Part shown: positions 1-11,206 of the stretch, one piece after another
Numbering within the stretch: position 1 is the stretch's first letter
Layout of the letters: every line of letters starts with the position of its first letter
Source of the DNA: Ectocarpus siliculosus
Taxonomy: Eukaryota; Sar; Phaeophyceae; Ectocarpales; Ectocarpaceae
Length of the DNA stretch: 25,505 bases
Reading direction: 5' to 3'
Assembly (NCBI GenBank): GCA_000310025.1
Contig: FN649743.1
Coordinates: 2,880,454 to 2,905,958 of the forward strand
The notes under the pieces: model-generated
What the model was told of the DNA's origin: nothing
The model's input: only the letters and a program-made list of their open reading frames with translations
Database searches by the model: none
Program-made: the position numbers and the translations under genes

Positions 1-1
1 A

Positions 2-268
2 CCCAGCCAACACAGCAGTTCCATGGAAGACAGCGACGACGGCGGCGGTGGCGGCGATGGGATAGGAGGCCTTTCCCAGTCCGTCTGGCCGAAAAAACGA
101 ATGAGGGGTTGGCCCCCCCGGGGAGGTGAAGAAGAGCTCGAGACAGCCGAGAACCACCGCGAGGAGAGGGAGGGGCGGCACGAGGGAAAGGATGAATCGC
201 GGCAGCCGGGGCGGCGGGGGCGGCGGTGGCACCAAAGCAGCGGCCTTGAAGGCGGGCACACATACTGA
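2..268 (+). CDS. Possible 3'-terminal exon of a hydrophilic protein (partial)
   Basis: The frame is open from the window edge to a TGA at 266-268. It encodes a very hydrophilic tail: a Ser/Asp/Gly stretch (MEDSDDGGGGGDG, ATG at 23), then Glu/Arg-rich and Arg/Gly-rich sequence. No domain is recognisable. It could be the C-terminal tail of a gene that begins upstream of the window, converging on the receptor-RGS gene. It could equally be chance, because the DNA is GGC/GAG-rich and a second frame is also open here. Codon composition is the only support. Confidence 0.25.
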   Translation, partial: PSQHSSSMEDSDDGGGGGDGIGGLSQSVWPKKRMRGWPPRGGEEELETAENHREEREGRHEGKDESRQPGRRGRRWHQSSGLEGGHTY

Positions 269-2897
269 GGTGGTTTGGCTTGGTACGGAGGCTAGACGCA
301 GACGTCGAAGCGAGGGTGGGGGCCGGCATCGACCCTAGGGAGAGCATTTTGCGTACTTATGTTTTGCATGCCTTAGCGGTTAGACCTTTGACCACGCGTC
401 CTCAAGAGGGCAGAGCATTGGGAGAGCCCGGGGGGATGGTTTGGGACGGAAACACGAGGCACCCAAGCATCGAGGAGGGCCGGGGGTGAAAATTCTGCAA
501 ACTGGAGGGCGAAAACGGAGGATTTCATGGGAGGGCCAGGGGGCGGGGTGACGTTTGGTTGGAGTTGCTCGGGTGGGACGTTTTGTTGAGGTGAAGGTGG
601 GAATGATGCGACGAGGAAATGGGGGCGGAAACGGGTGAACCGGTTGTAGGAGTATCTGCCGTCGAAATACCTGCGCCGACCACCGCCCATGTACAGTACC
701 CTTTGAGTGGGAATTTTGCTGCAGTTGGAGACAGGGCGTGTTCTCGCAGATGTAGAGCAGAGCCAGCGGGTAGTGAAGGGGCGGGGCGAACTGGGCATGA
801 CGCCAACAATGGTATAAACTTTCATTCATGGTGATGCCTGTGAACGCGGGTGGTGCAAAACCCAAGTTCGACGGAATGGAAGGGCACAAAGTCGAGGCAC
901 CAAATCTTCCAACCGTAGCATCCTCTTCCCCTAAATTACTCCGGCAATATAAGATCGTCACACGTAGGCCTATTCCAGTATGTTATTGAAAACCCTGGGT
1001 CCGTGGGGACGGGCGAGGTACAAATATTCATAAATCCCTGGTGAATCTCTCGAGCGCTGTCTGCATAATCTACAACCCCCCCCGGGTGTGCCAGAGGGCG
1101 CCTACCTTTGTGTACAAGAGTGATGAGGTACGCGAACAGCCGATGCTACGGAAGCGCCCTCTTGGCAATGCAGCGCGCGACAAACGAGAATCGCGCGCGC
1201 CCGAGTCAACGGGACGCCCCGTTCTGCCGTATGTGAGGATTTATGCCGTGGGGTGTCGAGTTGTTAACGAATGCGCGCCAAAGCAAACACAAAGATTACG
1301 ACCTGGTCTTCTTTCTGACGAGCCCGTCGCCGCCGTGCTATCCAAGGGCAAGAACGTAGGGCCACGGAAGAGGATACAGTTTCATTTTCAATACCTCAAG
1401 CCACTTCGGATCTTGTGAATCAGCGAAAGTGAATTTCTCCGTCATATCATTCGGATGTAATGGGGTTGGGTGCTTTGCAAGATCTGAGTAAAAAATCGGC
1501 GGTAGAGTGCGTAATCTTGGGCAGGGTTCCGTTGGGACGCGGTGCGAGCCAAACAGTGCGTCCAGGTGCCAGAATGAGTCACCAACTCGCACAACGTTGT
1601 TAGATTATGCTATGCATACAACAATTAATTTTGGTATCGGCAAAAAAAAAAATGGCAACTTGCGCCGGGCAACCGTGCCTTTCATCTAAGAAACCCTCGG
1701 TATCGTTTTGAAGACGGTGTAGAGAGCACAGGTGAGATGGAGATTCGCACACAACAATTAAACCATACCTGTGTGCAAAATAGTGGGCGTGTTTCTTGTT
1801 GTATCCTTACGACGACGGTTTAGTCGAGAAGAAGGCGGCGGGGAAAGACGGAAAACCATCGACCAATACTCAATGTGATGCTTTATTTAGGCTATTGGTA
1901 CTACAATAAACTGCGTGCTGCCCGAAGCCAGGATTCACACGATCCTTATCCAGGGACACATGAGACCCTCTAGCCCTCAAACTACACGTAGGCATGTCAC
2001 TTGCATCAATCTTGGTGGCCCAACTGCCGCGCGAAGAGAAAACGGATGCGAAATATTTCGAGCTCTAGTCTAATGGCTTGATGAAACCTGCTGAAAACCT
2101 TTGATGTTGGTATTCGTGTAGTTTATTGCATCTGTATACACTATCAATCTTGTCGGGCTAAAACGAACTCAACCAAATTATTCTTCAATTCTATATACCC
2201 TTGACTTCATTCTTCTCACATTATATATTGACGCCCAAGGCCGAGGGTAGCGCTGCTGTCTGTACCATGGCGAAACAATTATGATTCCTCTTTCTCCCCC
2301 TCTCGTCGGGGGTCACTCCCAGCAAGAAAATCGGAAACCGCGCCCGCTTGCTAAGTAGTTAAGTGCTTCATGCTCAACATGATATCATAACCTAAGACCT
2401 TGAACACCATTTGTGAGCCGGGTCAGCAAAAACTTATTCAGTCGCCTTTGGTAGCCGACGGTATTCCTGGGAACAAACATTGACTTGTACGGACCGCAGC
2501 CTCGAAACTACGAAGAGGGTCTTAGCCTAAAGTGTATCCGGAAACAGATATTTCCGGCTTCGAACTACAAACGCGATGGTCCGATGCCTTCAGAACGGTC
2601 ACCAGATCCACATCCCCATCCGCAGCCGCGAGCAGCTGGGCCTCTGACAAGGCAAATTGCGCGGGAGGAGATGAAAGCGTGAGCGCAATGTGTGGCTTAG
2701 GAAAACCGCGACACGCGCAAACGGTTGATTGAGTGGGTGAAGAGATCTTGTAGCCCCGACAAAACGCACAGTCATACGAGGGGACAACTCTGATTTCATC
2801 CGTCTAAGAGTACCGAACTTCTGCCGATTCTCTCTGAAAGATATTGACCCCGCGGCAAGTGAGCGGGGTATGCCGCCTAGGGTTGATATCAGCGCAG
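269..2897. other. Intergenic stretch, no supported gene
   Basis: Several open frames of 60-190 codons lie here on both strands, but they overlap one another, lack recognisable domains and do not chain through splice sites. The stretch from about 1600 to 2480 is AT-richer and has many stops in all frames. It probably includes the 3' untranslated region of the minus-strand receptor-RGS gene at its right end. No tRNA, rRNA or mobile element was recognised. Confidence 0.6.
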
Positions 2898-5800
2898 TCA
2901 CCCATTTTTCCTGCAGGATTTACTAGGTGAAGAAGAGGACCGCACTCGAAAACTGTTGGAGCGCATCCCAGAGGTTTCTGCGTTAGAATTCCCCCCTACA
3001 TAGTCACAGGAAAACGCACCCCGGTCCACAGCTACGCGTCTCTGGAACTTGTTTAGCAGATTTTGCTCCAGCATCCGGACGATCTCGTCGAAGGGTTCCC
3101 CTAGTATGCCGATCCGCTCCTCGAGGCTGAGCTCGTTGAAGGCGTCCCTGTGGTTCGGCGCAAATACCGACCGAATGAAGTCTGCAGTATGGATGTATCA
3201 AGGGCCGGCGATCGTTGCAGACATCTACTGAGACCCCCGAGCCCACGATGCCAGCACTCTGACACTCTAGCGTACGCTGAACTCAAGGTGAAGCGATGTG
3301 CTTCACACCGCCTGGGTGCGCGTGTTTTGAGACGCGGGTACCCATCCTTGAATCGCGTGACCCAAAGGGCTTGGGGCTACCGAGATAGCGGGATCACCTT
3401 GTTCCGAACGCCAAGATGCGTGTGCTCATTGAGCTTGATATGTTGATCTCGTCGGGTGACGTGGGAAGCAGGTATTGGTTCAGGATGAACAAGAAGGAGT
3501 TGAACTGCTCGTCCTCGGGGTCGTTCGCGACCTGTGGGTAACACAACATGGTGCGCACATACATGCGGTGAGCCTATGGAGCAGAGAAGATTATCGACTG
3601 CACACAGACTTCACACACACACGACCAACACCGTTTCAGTTGACGTCGGATAGCAGGCGGTATCTCTGTTCGCGAGGAATTCGATCCTCGATCCTGCACA
3701 AGGAATGAATGCCCCGAACATCTCAAGCACGCCGCCGAATCGATGTTCATATGTAACGTCTACATAGTCCATCCCGCAGAGCGCAGAGAGTGAATGAGCT
3801 AGCTTGTGTGTGTCACTGGGTAAAAGTAGCACCATATCTTTCGTATTCTGTGTCTTGCACACTTCATAGAATACGCACGAGGCTTGGCGCAATCCGTTCG
3901 TAGCGGACAACGTCGACGAGGAAATCCCAGCTCTCCATGCACAAGTTCTCCTGACAGAATTTTCCAAACTGCTGAGCCAGTTCTCCACCGCCGCTTGCGA
4001 GCCGTAACACGCCGCATTCATCCGACGCCTGCACCGTAAATACTTCTTCAACGGGAACCACGGTGGCCCTGAACCATTCCTGCACCCCGCCACGGTGAGC
4101 TCTCGCCATGGGAAGCAACAAGCTGCGTCGAAGCAACCGCCAACGCATTGGGTAAAGATTATTATCGCGAAGGCGACCAAAATAGAAATGGAGCGTTGGC
4201 TTCATGGACGCCCCGGCAGCAGGAGAGGATCGAATTGCCCCATAAGCTGTCGTTCGTCCTCGCCAAGAGGGAGGGAGGCCTCATGACATAGCATGCGCTA
4301 CATAGTATCACGTTCCGCTAGGAAACCAAAACTTACGTCAGTCTAGGAAACGCACAGACGTGTCTTGCTCCAAAACCAATCACTTCGCACTACTTTTCAT
4401 CTCACCCCCAAACCCCTGCGTTGATTCCGAACAGGAGCGATAGCACCTCAACTACCACATGAAATGCAGGTGTGTTTGACAACACGTCCAACTCCAACAG
4501 CACTTGGAGCACAAAATGTGTAGCTGAGTGGAGCGCAGGGAGAGACGGGAAGGTGGAATATTCAGGAACAGCGTGAGCAATTGATGAATGAATCGAAACA
4601 GCATCACACAGTCAGTCGTCGCTGGGACGTGGTACTCTACAACAGAATGTGCCAGCGTTTGCTCTCTCTGTCCTTTTTGCACAGCGCGGAAATACCCGCA
4701 GCCACCACGGCCTCAGCCCACCTCCCTACATGGAGTGTGGTCGATAATGCATGGCATCATATACAATACGAACCGAAGACACAGAACCACCATGTGGAAG
4801 ACATCGTGGTCTATTGGTTGACAGAGAGCTCTTCACTCCGGGCCACGACGTCCGTTCGCCCTTCGAATGCTTGCGTCGGAAACCCTCCACATAGAGAAAA
4901 AATATGAGGCCATTTCCGCGTAATTATTTTCCTCACTTGCGATGGTGCTGCCAACGATCATCGAACAGCACAACTCCTCGCGAAGCTTGAAAGCGTCATT
5001 TACGCGTGATATCCGTATGACCAAAATGGACAGTGGCCCTCCGGCCACAATGAGTACTGCTCCCCCCAGCATGGCGTCATCAAAGTAGAAGCACTCTCGC
5101 ATGTCACTGTAGAGAAGAGATACCATATTATTCGGTTGAGCTGGCGGGTTCACGAGGTTGGAGGAGAAACGCACCTATCTTTAACCCACGTTAATCGTGT
5201 TCGGTACGACAGTCGTAGCTACTCCACCGGCGTGCATACATGCTGTCACAGATAAATGTGGTTACTCGTCGGGGCAGAGGGAAGCGTCAGGCGGTGAAGG
5301 GACCTTTTCACCGTGCACCTCCTTCAAGCCCGTCAGTATATAGATATGAGTGCGACGCAATCTTGCTTGGCGTGTCTATGCAATAGGAAAGAATCGTTCA
5401 CATTAAACACTCATCCGTGTACAAAGAAGCCGTCCGCTCTGATAGGCCCAAGCAGTGATTGTGTGGTGTCACCTCGAGTAGTGTGCAGGATCGTCCCCGA
5501 AGAACAAGCCGGCTCGGATGGTGAGCACAATGAAGGTCAGGACCAAGACGCCCGTTGCATGTTTTCTCTTCACGAATTTGGCGTACTTCAGCCGATACTT
5601 GCGATTGTACGCGATCACCAATCGGACGGCCCGGATAAAGTACGGCATCGTGCCAAACTGGAGCACTGCGGCCAGCCAAAGCCCAAGCATGCATTTATTT
5701 ACCGCAGGTGACGGCCGACAAATGTCGTGAAGGGAGCAGAACCGTGTGCACCGCGGTGTAAGCCGACGCTTGGTAGTTGTAAACAACACGTTGACTGAAG

Positions 5801-7911
5801 GATCGTATTCGGGAGGGGCGCACTGCAGCAGCATTCACAGTACAGTAAGACGGCAGCTTCCATTGCGCCTTCCCTGATATTACCGTCGTACGGAGATAGA
5901 AGCGAAAAAACGACACCTACTGCACCTATCAATAATAGAAGATGAGAGTGTCAAGAATGTAGAACTTTCAAGTAGTGCGTGTGACCGTAGTACATTGAGC
6001 AAGTTCAGATTACACACTGTAGCAATGAAGTGAATGTATATCATATTTGAGTACACACTGTCTGTCTACGGCCGTTTGGTAATCGCGTTGTTGCCCGGCG
6101 TTTTACCAGCCACTATGTCGTATGGATCCAAGCGCTGTTCTACTTCTCGCTCGGCGATACCTCTACCATCGACGGTGCTCCTCAGCATTGCCGCGTGCGA
6201 ATTGAGTTCAAAACTCTCATGTGCACACATCACATTGCAGGTACGTAGTCGTTGCGATATGTTGCTACATACATCGAACTTTGCAGGTATTCACGGGAAA
6301 CGATTTGAGGGCATATCATTTTCTCTTCATTAGGCCCTTCCCTTTACGAGACAGGAAGAGTTCTTGTCTCGTTCTTCATAAAGTTATCAGCTCTCACTCC
6401 ACGTACACAACATTTCTGCCGTGTAGGAGCTCCAATCCGTGGCCACCCAGAAGGTCTGAGGCGCTTTCCTTCTTGTTTTGCTTGCAAGGAGTAAAAGAGT
6501 GGGACTGCTCTGTTGCTTCGCTACTGTGCACACGTCCCGTTCGTATTGAAGTGACTGCCACGGAGGGTGGGTGTACTTGCACCCTGTTGCGAATATCTGT
6601 GGTTCACAAAGAACGGTCTATTTTGTCATTCCCCGCATCAACGCCTATCATTTTTCCTTTCATCGTCGCGGCGGGATGCCATGTGGCCCACCTCATTCCC
6701 TCTCTACTCGAGAGCATGGAACGAGCTCGAAACACCCGTCTAACGGACAGCTAGCTTATCCTCACCCTTGCGTGTTCTCAACAGTTTTCTCATTCTGGTC
6801 GCCCAAGGAGGCCGGCCAATCCCCCCAGCCGTTTAAACTACAAGAGACTAAACAAGGAATAGTAAAGACTAAAGTTTGTAGGATATTTGGCAAGAGTGAA
6901 CGTATTATTTTCGTCTTACCGACGTATGAGATGATGAAGGTGACCGGGCAAGGTAACGTCGTGGTACCCATGCTTTGCAGCAGCCAGTTCAAGAGCACGG
7001 ACGCGACCAAAATGAGGCACGTCACCTCAGTCATCAATACTAGTGAAGGCGACCTCGCCGCGATCTCGAACTCTTTCCTATGAGCGACAAGTCTCCACAG
7101 CAAGGCCAACCACCCGAGTACGACGGTCACCAATGACAGAAAAAGAACCACGGGCACCCAAACCATGTTCGAGATATGCCGGCGTCCAGACTTGCCGTCT
7201 GGTCGACTTGGTTTTGCGCATTCAACTACTGTAGTCGGGATGCCACATCCGCGCGCGGAAACTACTGTAGGAGCTGTACAAGTTCAAATTGCGGTCTATC
7301 CAGTGTCAAACGCCACGAAACAACGCGATTGGCTGATGAGGAGGTACAGTCCATGACGTTATGTGCCGATTCCGGCGTACCTGTTTAGGTTAATCCGTGA
7401 TCGAACACGCACGTGCCGAACGCGGACATCGAAGACGCACAAACACGTGCTGCCTAGGTTATGTCCCAGAGACCAAATCGAAAATAAGTTCACGACACCG
7501 TACAAAGCCCATGACAACGCAGTTTCCTCAATCATGTGGACATGAATATACTCGTCGTTGTGTTGGCGGTGCACGGGGTCATGACGCGGGATGCTGCGTG
7601 ATACAGCAGATTGTCATGATGGCGATGGTCGATCACCCACTCAAGCGATGCATACATGCCTGCGACGAGTGAGTGTGATTCTCTTCCAGACGAATATTGT
7701 TGTCGATCACAACCCGCCAGACCCATCACCAGGGGCGATCCTACTGTACAGTGCGTGCGGATCGGCGAGCGTTACATTACGGGAAAAAAACGTACGTACG
7801 TGAAGAGGTTCGAGTTGCGGCGGAATAAGCTTCCGGGGGCACGTGGCAGAGGTTGGTACAGCATTGGAGCAAACACAGCCACACAGCTGCCAGTTTCAAA
7901 GGGTTGCCCAT
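2898..7911 (-). CDS. Seven-transmembrane receptor fused to RGS domain (multi-exon)
   Basis: This gene predicts a membrane protein with a C-terminal regulator-of-G-protein-signalling domain, the layout known from plant AtRGS1 and some protists; RGS domains speed GTP hydrolysis by G-alpha. Exons read on the minus strand are 7911-7800 (signal peptide MGNPLKLAAVWLCLLQCC), 7659-7552, 7380 to about 7277, about 7190-6920 (TM1 VWVPVVLFLSLVTVVLGWLA, TM2), 5665-5473 (TM3 with PYFIRAVRLVIAYN, TM4), 5106-4937 (TM5, then DAFKLREEL), 4523-4406 (TM6/7), 4199-3879 (last hydrophobic segment, then RGS start FGKFCQENLCMESWDFLVDV), 3531-3398 (FLFILNQYLLPTSPDEINIS) and 3181-2898 (DAFNELSLEERIGILGEPFD). Phases agree across 7800/7659, 7552/7380, 6920/5665, 5473/5106, 4937/4523, 4406/4199 and 3879/3531. 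Three places do not close: about 7277-7190, between the last hydrophobic segment and the RGS start (about 4144-4029), and 3398/3181. The start ATG sits in AAGATGG. The stop could instead lie further on, because a GTGCGT donor follows GACCGGG in the last exon. Confidence 0.85.
3181..4028 (-). other. RGS domain region of the receptor-RGS gene
   Basis: Three exon pieces together match the RGS fold order. The first (about 4028-3879) has the early helices with a Phe-x-x-Phe-Cys core, then the Glu-Ser-Trp-Asp-Phe-Leu and Tyr-Glu-Arg segment. The second (3531-3398) carries the Tyr-Leu-x-Pro-x-Ser-x-Asp-Glu-Ile-Asn-Ile signature typical of RGS helix 5-6. The third (3181 to about 3040) has the late helices, ending near MLEQNLLNKFQ. 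The Glu and Asn residues that usually contact G-alpha seem present (QEN and EIN). The loop between the second and third pieces is longer than in compact RGS domains. Confidence 0.85.
7791..7800 (-). other. Tandem 5' splice sites, exon 1 of receptor-RGS gene
   Basis: On the minus strand exon 1 runs into CACGTACGTACGT, giving two overlapping GTACGT donors four bases apart (exon ends at 7800 or 7796). Only the first, phase 1, joins in frame to the exon at 7659. Confidence 0.5.
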
Positions 7912-8358
7912 CTTGATGATGATCAAGACATACACAATTTGGTGTTGGAGCACCACGGGTGTCCAGGCACCGCTGAGGGCGTGAAACTTACAGCACGGCA
8001 GCAGTATCGACTGCGCGACGGCCAATCAATTTCACGACCTCGGGGGTTCGGAAGAAATAAAACGTGCGTGGCTCCCGTAGGGATTTTCCGACAAATAGAG
8101 AGGCGATCATCTGTCATCATCTATCTACTACTCTACCGTACAGTACATACAGAAGTAGTTTGCCGCAGACTACTATTGTTTTTTGTCGAGCCTGTTTCCC
8201 ACAGGGATATATCTGCTCGGGGAATCGTTGAAATACAAGTTGCTAGCGCCTGCCCCAGCACCGCACGATTGTGAGCCAGCAGGCTTGCCGCCTCCTCGTA
8301 AATGCGAGAAGTCGTGTCTGAGGCCCCCGGTGCGCCCGTCGCACTCTCCCCCCCCCCC

Positions 8359-8404
<46 letters not shown>

Positions 8405-8730
8405 ACCGGCATTGCTGATCTTTTTACGGACAGGCGCGTCCAAATTCGCCGCGGGTCCCTTCTTCTCATCTATCTATCTGTGGAAGGTACATTATGATTT
8501 GTTGTGTTTTTCGTGAGAAAAAGAAACAAGACAAAGCAATACAAAAACCCCTTTAGGGCTGGATCGCCTTTTGGGGACACTTTTTGTCCCCATCTTCTTC
8601 ACCTGCTTTACCTGGAAAGCGCTACGAGGGCAAGCGCGGAAGAAGTACCCATAGCCAACCGTTGATAGAAGGCACCGAGCAACCTAGGGCTTGAGTTAGA
8701 AGGTCTCGCTTTCCCTCTAGAGAAATAGCT
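7912..8730. other. Region upstream of the receptor-RGS gene
   Basis: This is the presumed promoter and 5' untranslated region of the minus-strand receptor-RGS gene. It contains a C13 run and a CTG/CAG tract (listed separately). A short hairpin, ggggac-7 nt-gtcccc, lies at 8573-8591. No coding exon could be joined here. Confidence 0.4.
8348..8403. repeat. C13 homopolymer followed by (CTG)14-15 triplet repeat
   Basis: The + strand has 13 consecutive C at 8348-8360, then an uninterrupted CTG array to 8403 (44 bases, read as CAG or AGC on the minus strand). It lies about 440-490 bases upstream of the receptor-RGS start codon, in its promoter or 5' untranslated region. If translated on the minus strand it would give poly-Ser or poly-Gln, but no gene model uses it. 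Confidence 0.95.
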
Positions 8731-11206
8731 TGAAAACCTCCTTTTCGTGCCCGGTTTACCACGCTCCTACGAGGGGACATTTGATAGGGATTATGGACAA
8801 GAGACGGCTCAAGTGGGAAGACAGCTTTGCACTTGCACCCAGGGATGGAACTGTCTGCACCATCCAATCAGCAGGCGTCGTTCGCTCTTTTTCTTACAGT
8901 TCAGAAATTTCGCAAGAACGCCGAATTTTCTGTGCGTGGTAAGGGGGTTAAACGAGCGTATGTTTATTTTCTCCGTCCACACGGCGCGAGTCCCTGAGAT
9001 AACATTTTCCTCGGCCATTTGTTGTCAGGATATATCATTGACTCTACGTCATTGGAGGAATACGAAAAAACGCCAGAAAATGGGGAGAGAGAGTGGGAAT
9101 GGAGTTGGGAAAGAGTCAACTATCAAATTTTTCTACAAGTATCTCACGCTATCAAGAATTATCACTCACTGTAGAATGGAGTGGAAACCACGCACGTCCA
9201 CCTGCAGAAATACAAATGTGTTACCACCCCGGCTTCCAGTATGTCGCCGAAGCGAGAGGAATAATGGGTGCGGTAGGTCCAGTGCCCCAGAACAACAATT
9301 TCGGCTCGAGCGTCTGCACCAATCTCTTTCCTCGCACGTTAAGGTTGACGTCGTCAATTTCGGAACAAACTCCCTTGCGGGCATTGACAATCTCCTAGCC
9401 AGTTACCTTTCCAGCGCTGGCAAAGTGTCCAGTCCAGAGTGAGGGATTGAGAAGAGTGCCTCTAATAACGAGGCGGGATCCCTAACCTGCCACAGCACAG
9501 GAGGTGTGGCCTTTGCGGATGTCTAAGAAAGCTCGAAGTGAGGTTCACTTCACTCGAAGAGTTGTTGAGTACGGGCGCCACGTGACGCGTCAAAGAGACA
9601 CCAACAGATGACCCGACAAACCAACCGTTTCTTAACTCGTTAACCCCACCGGTACGGATATTTGAAGGTACTGCATGGAGGCCAGAACATTTTTCTACTG
9701 CGGCAGACAACAACAACCACTACATGGAACGAAAATACGAAAGTCATGACTCTCCATCCTTCCAAGAAATGGACGTTCTTCCCCCGAAAAATATTGCCTG
9801 GGTCTTCCTGGCATGGTGCGCAGGTTAATCCTTTGAATTCTCCTACGCGATTGTTTCCGCACAAAAGAATGGGAGTGTTCCGTCAACTCCACGTGCAAAT
9901 ACGGTTGCGAGGTCAAGCGTTGACGATAATGCATTCCCATTAGGTTCTGCGTCTATCTTGCTTTCGCCATCAAGTCGAGCACGACGTTGGTTGTTCGTGC
10001 AGACCCCACCGTAAAAGGTCGAATCCTTGATTCAACGTCGAACTCCGGACGTGTCCCACACCCCAAACTCTTCGACGAAAATGCTAACAATCCCAGCACG
10101 GGTCGCCGCATCAAAACGAACGGCCCCTCGCAAATTGACCGGTATTGTACGGGGATGAACATAAGGCTAGCAATACACGCAAACCACACTCGCTCTCAAA
10201 ACCCTTCGTACGAGTGCATACTGTGGCAATGCTACCTTGGCCGCGTCGTACTACGACGACAGTGACATGGCGGCGGGACTGAGAGATGCGCGCAACAAAA
10301 TAGTACACATCGCCAACACTGTTTCACAATCGAGTGACCCTACTTGGTGAAGTCACTTTATGGTGTGGGACGACAATCATGCCCGGGTGCGGATGGACCT
10401 TCCGGAGTAACTAATGGAGGCATACAGGCCGTCTTTTTTGTCCTTTTCGTGGACTGGGGGTGGTCACCTTTTGCAGAGAATATCTTGCAAAATATTGCAA
10501 GTCTACTTCAGTTTGGTGTCGGACAACTGCAGGGCAGCGTGCTCCAGCCAAGCCAGGGATTCCTTCAGCGCGGAGCGCTGGCCCTTCCCGATCAAATGCT
10601 TAGACGGGTAGCAAACGATATTAACGTGGGGCCGCCAGGTGAGGAACACGGATGGAGTACAGGTGAGGGGGTCGTTGTTCAGGACAAGCGTTGATTGGAT
10701 TGCTGTCAAGGATTGATGGGGATAGAAACACGGGCGGGAGAAGTTGGGATGCAAGACAAAGAGGACTAACAATTAGTTGAAGAAGGCATGCGAGGCTTTC
10801 GATATGACCGCAGACGGATGGAAGCACTGGTTTAGTTGATGGGGTACGGTTCGAGGAGAACACCGGTCTAATACTTGAGTGGGTGAACGCCCGTCGCCGA
10901 GGCAATGTCGAGTCATTTCCGTTCCCTTAGCAAGAGGCATGCAAGATAATTATCTAATGTAGTCCAATCCTCCTCCGTTAGCATCGTATTCCCTCTACAA
11001 CGCTTAGACCATCTAAGGGCTAGTGGGTGGACAAAAGCGGGAGATTGTGCAATGTAGCGCGTAAGCACGTCTGCCACAGGCCTGCGGCGACGTGAAGTCT
11101 CATGCCAAAGCCGAAATACCCCGTGGGTATCGTTGTGCTCTCATCGTCTTCGCTACTGCTGCTGTGGTGGTGATCCTCCTCGTTTGTCCTTTTCCGTGCG
11201 GTGTGG
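8731..11206. other. Mostly intergenic, isolated exon-like fragments only
   Basis: No complete gene could be built. A 231-codon frame on + (8747-9442) ends in a segment resembling the proteasome subunit RPN10. A minus-strand frame at about 10620-10506 reads as an amphipathic helix ending in a TAG. Both are treated under findings. The rest shows short overlapping frames with no domain. Confidence 0.45.

Noticed and set aside
373-961. Overlapping minus-strand frames of 94-193 codons
   Set aside because: Three frames open at once, Pro/Arg-rich, no domain and no start context; they look like shadows of GC-rich DNA.
1920-1995. tRNA-like segment (GGATTCACACGATCC resembling a T-arm on the minus strand)
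   Set aside because: No matching acceptor stem, D-arm or anticodon arm at the right spacing, and the B-box core is not matched.
8243-8497. Poly-Leu, poly-Ser and poly-Gln frames across the CTG array
   Set aside because: Produced by the triplet repeat in every frame; no splice sites or conserved flanks support translation.
10100-10265. YCTGMNIRLAIHANH on + as another RPN10-like piece
   Set aside because: It would lie in the wrong order relative to the 9.3-kb segment, and the similarity is only a few residues.
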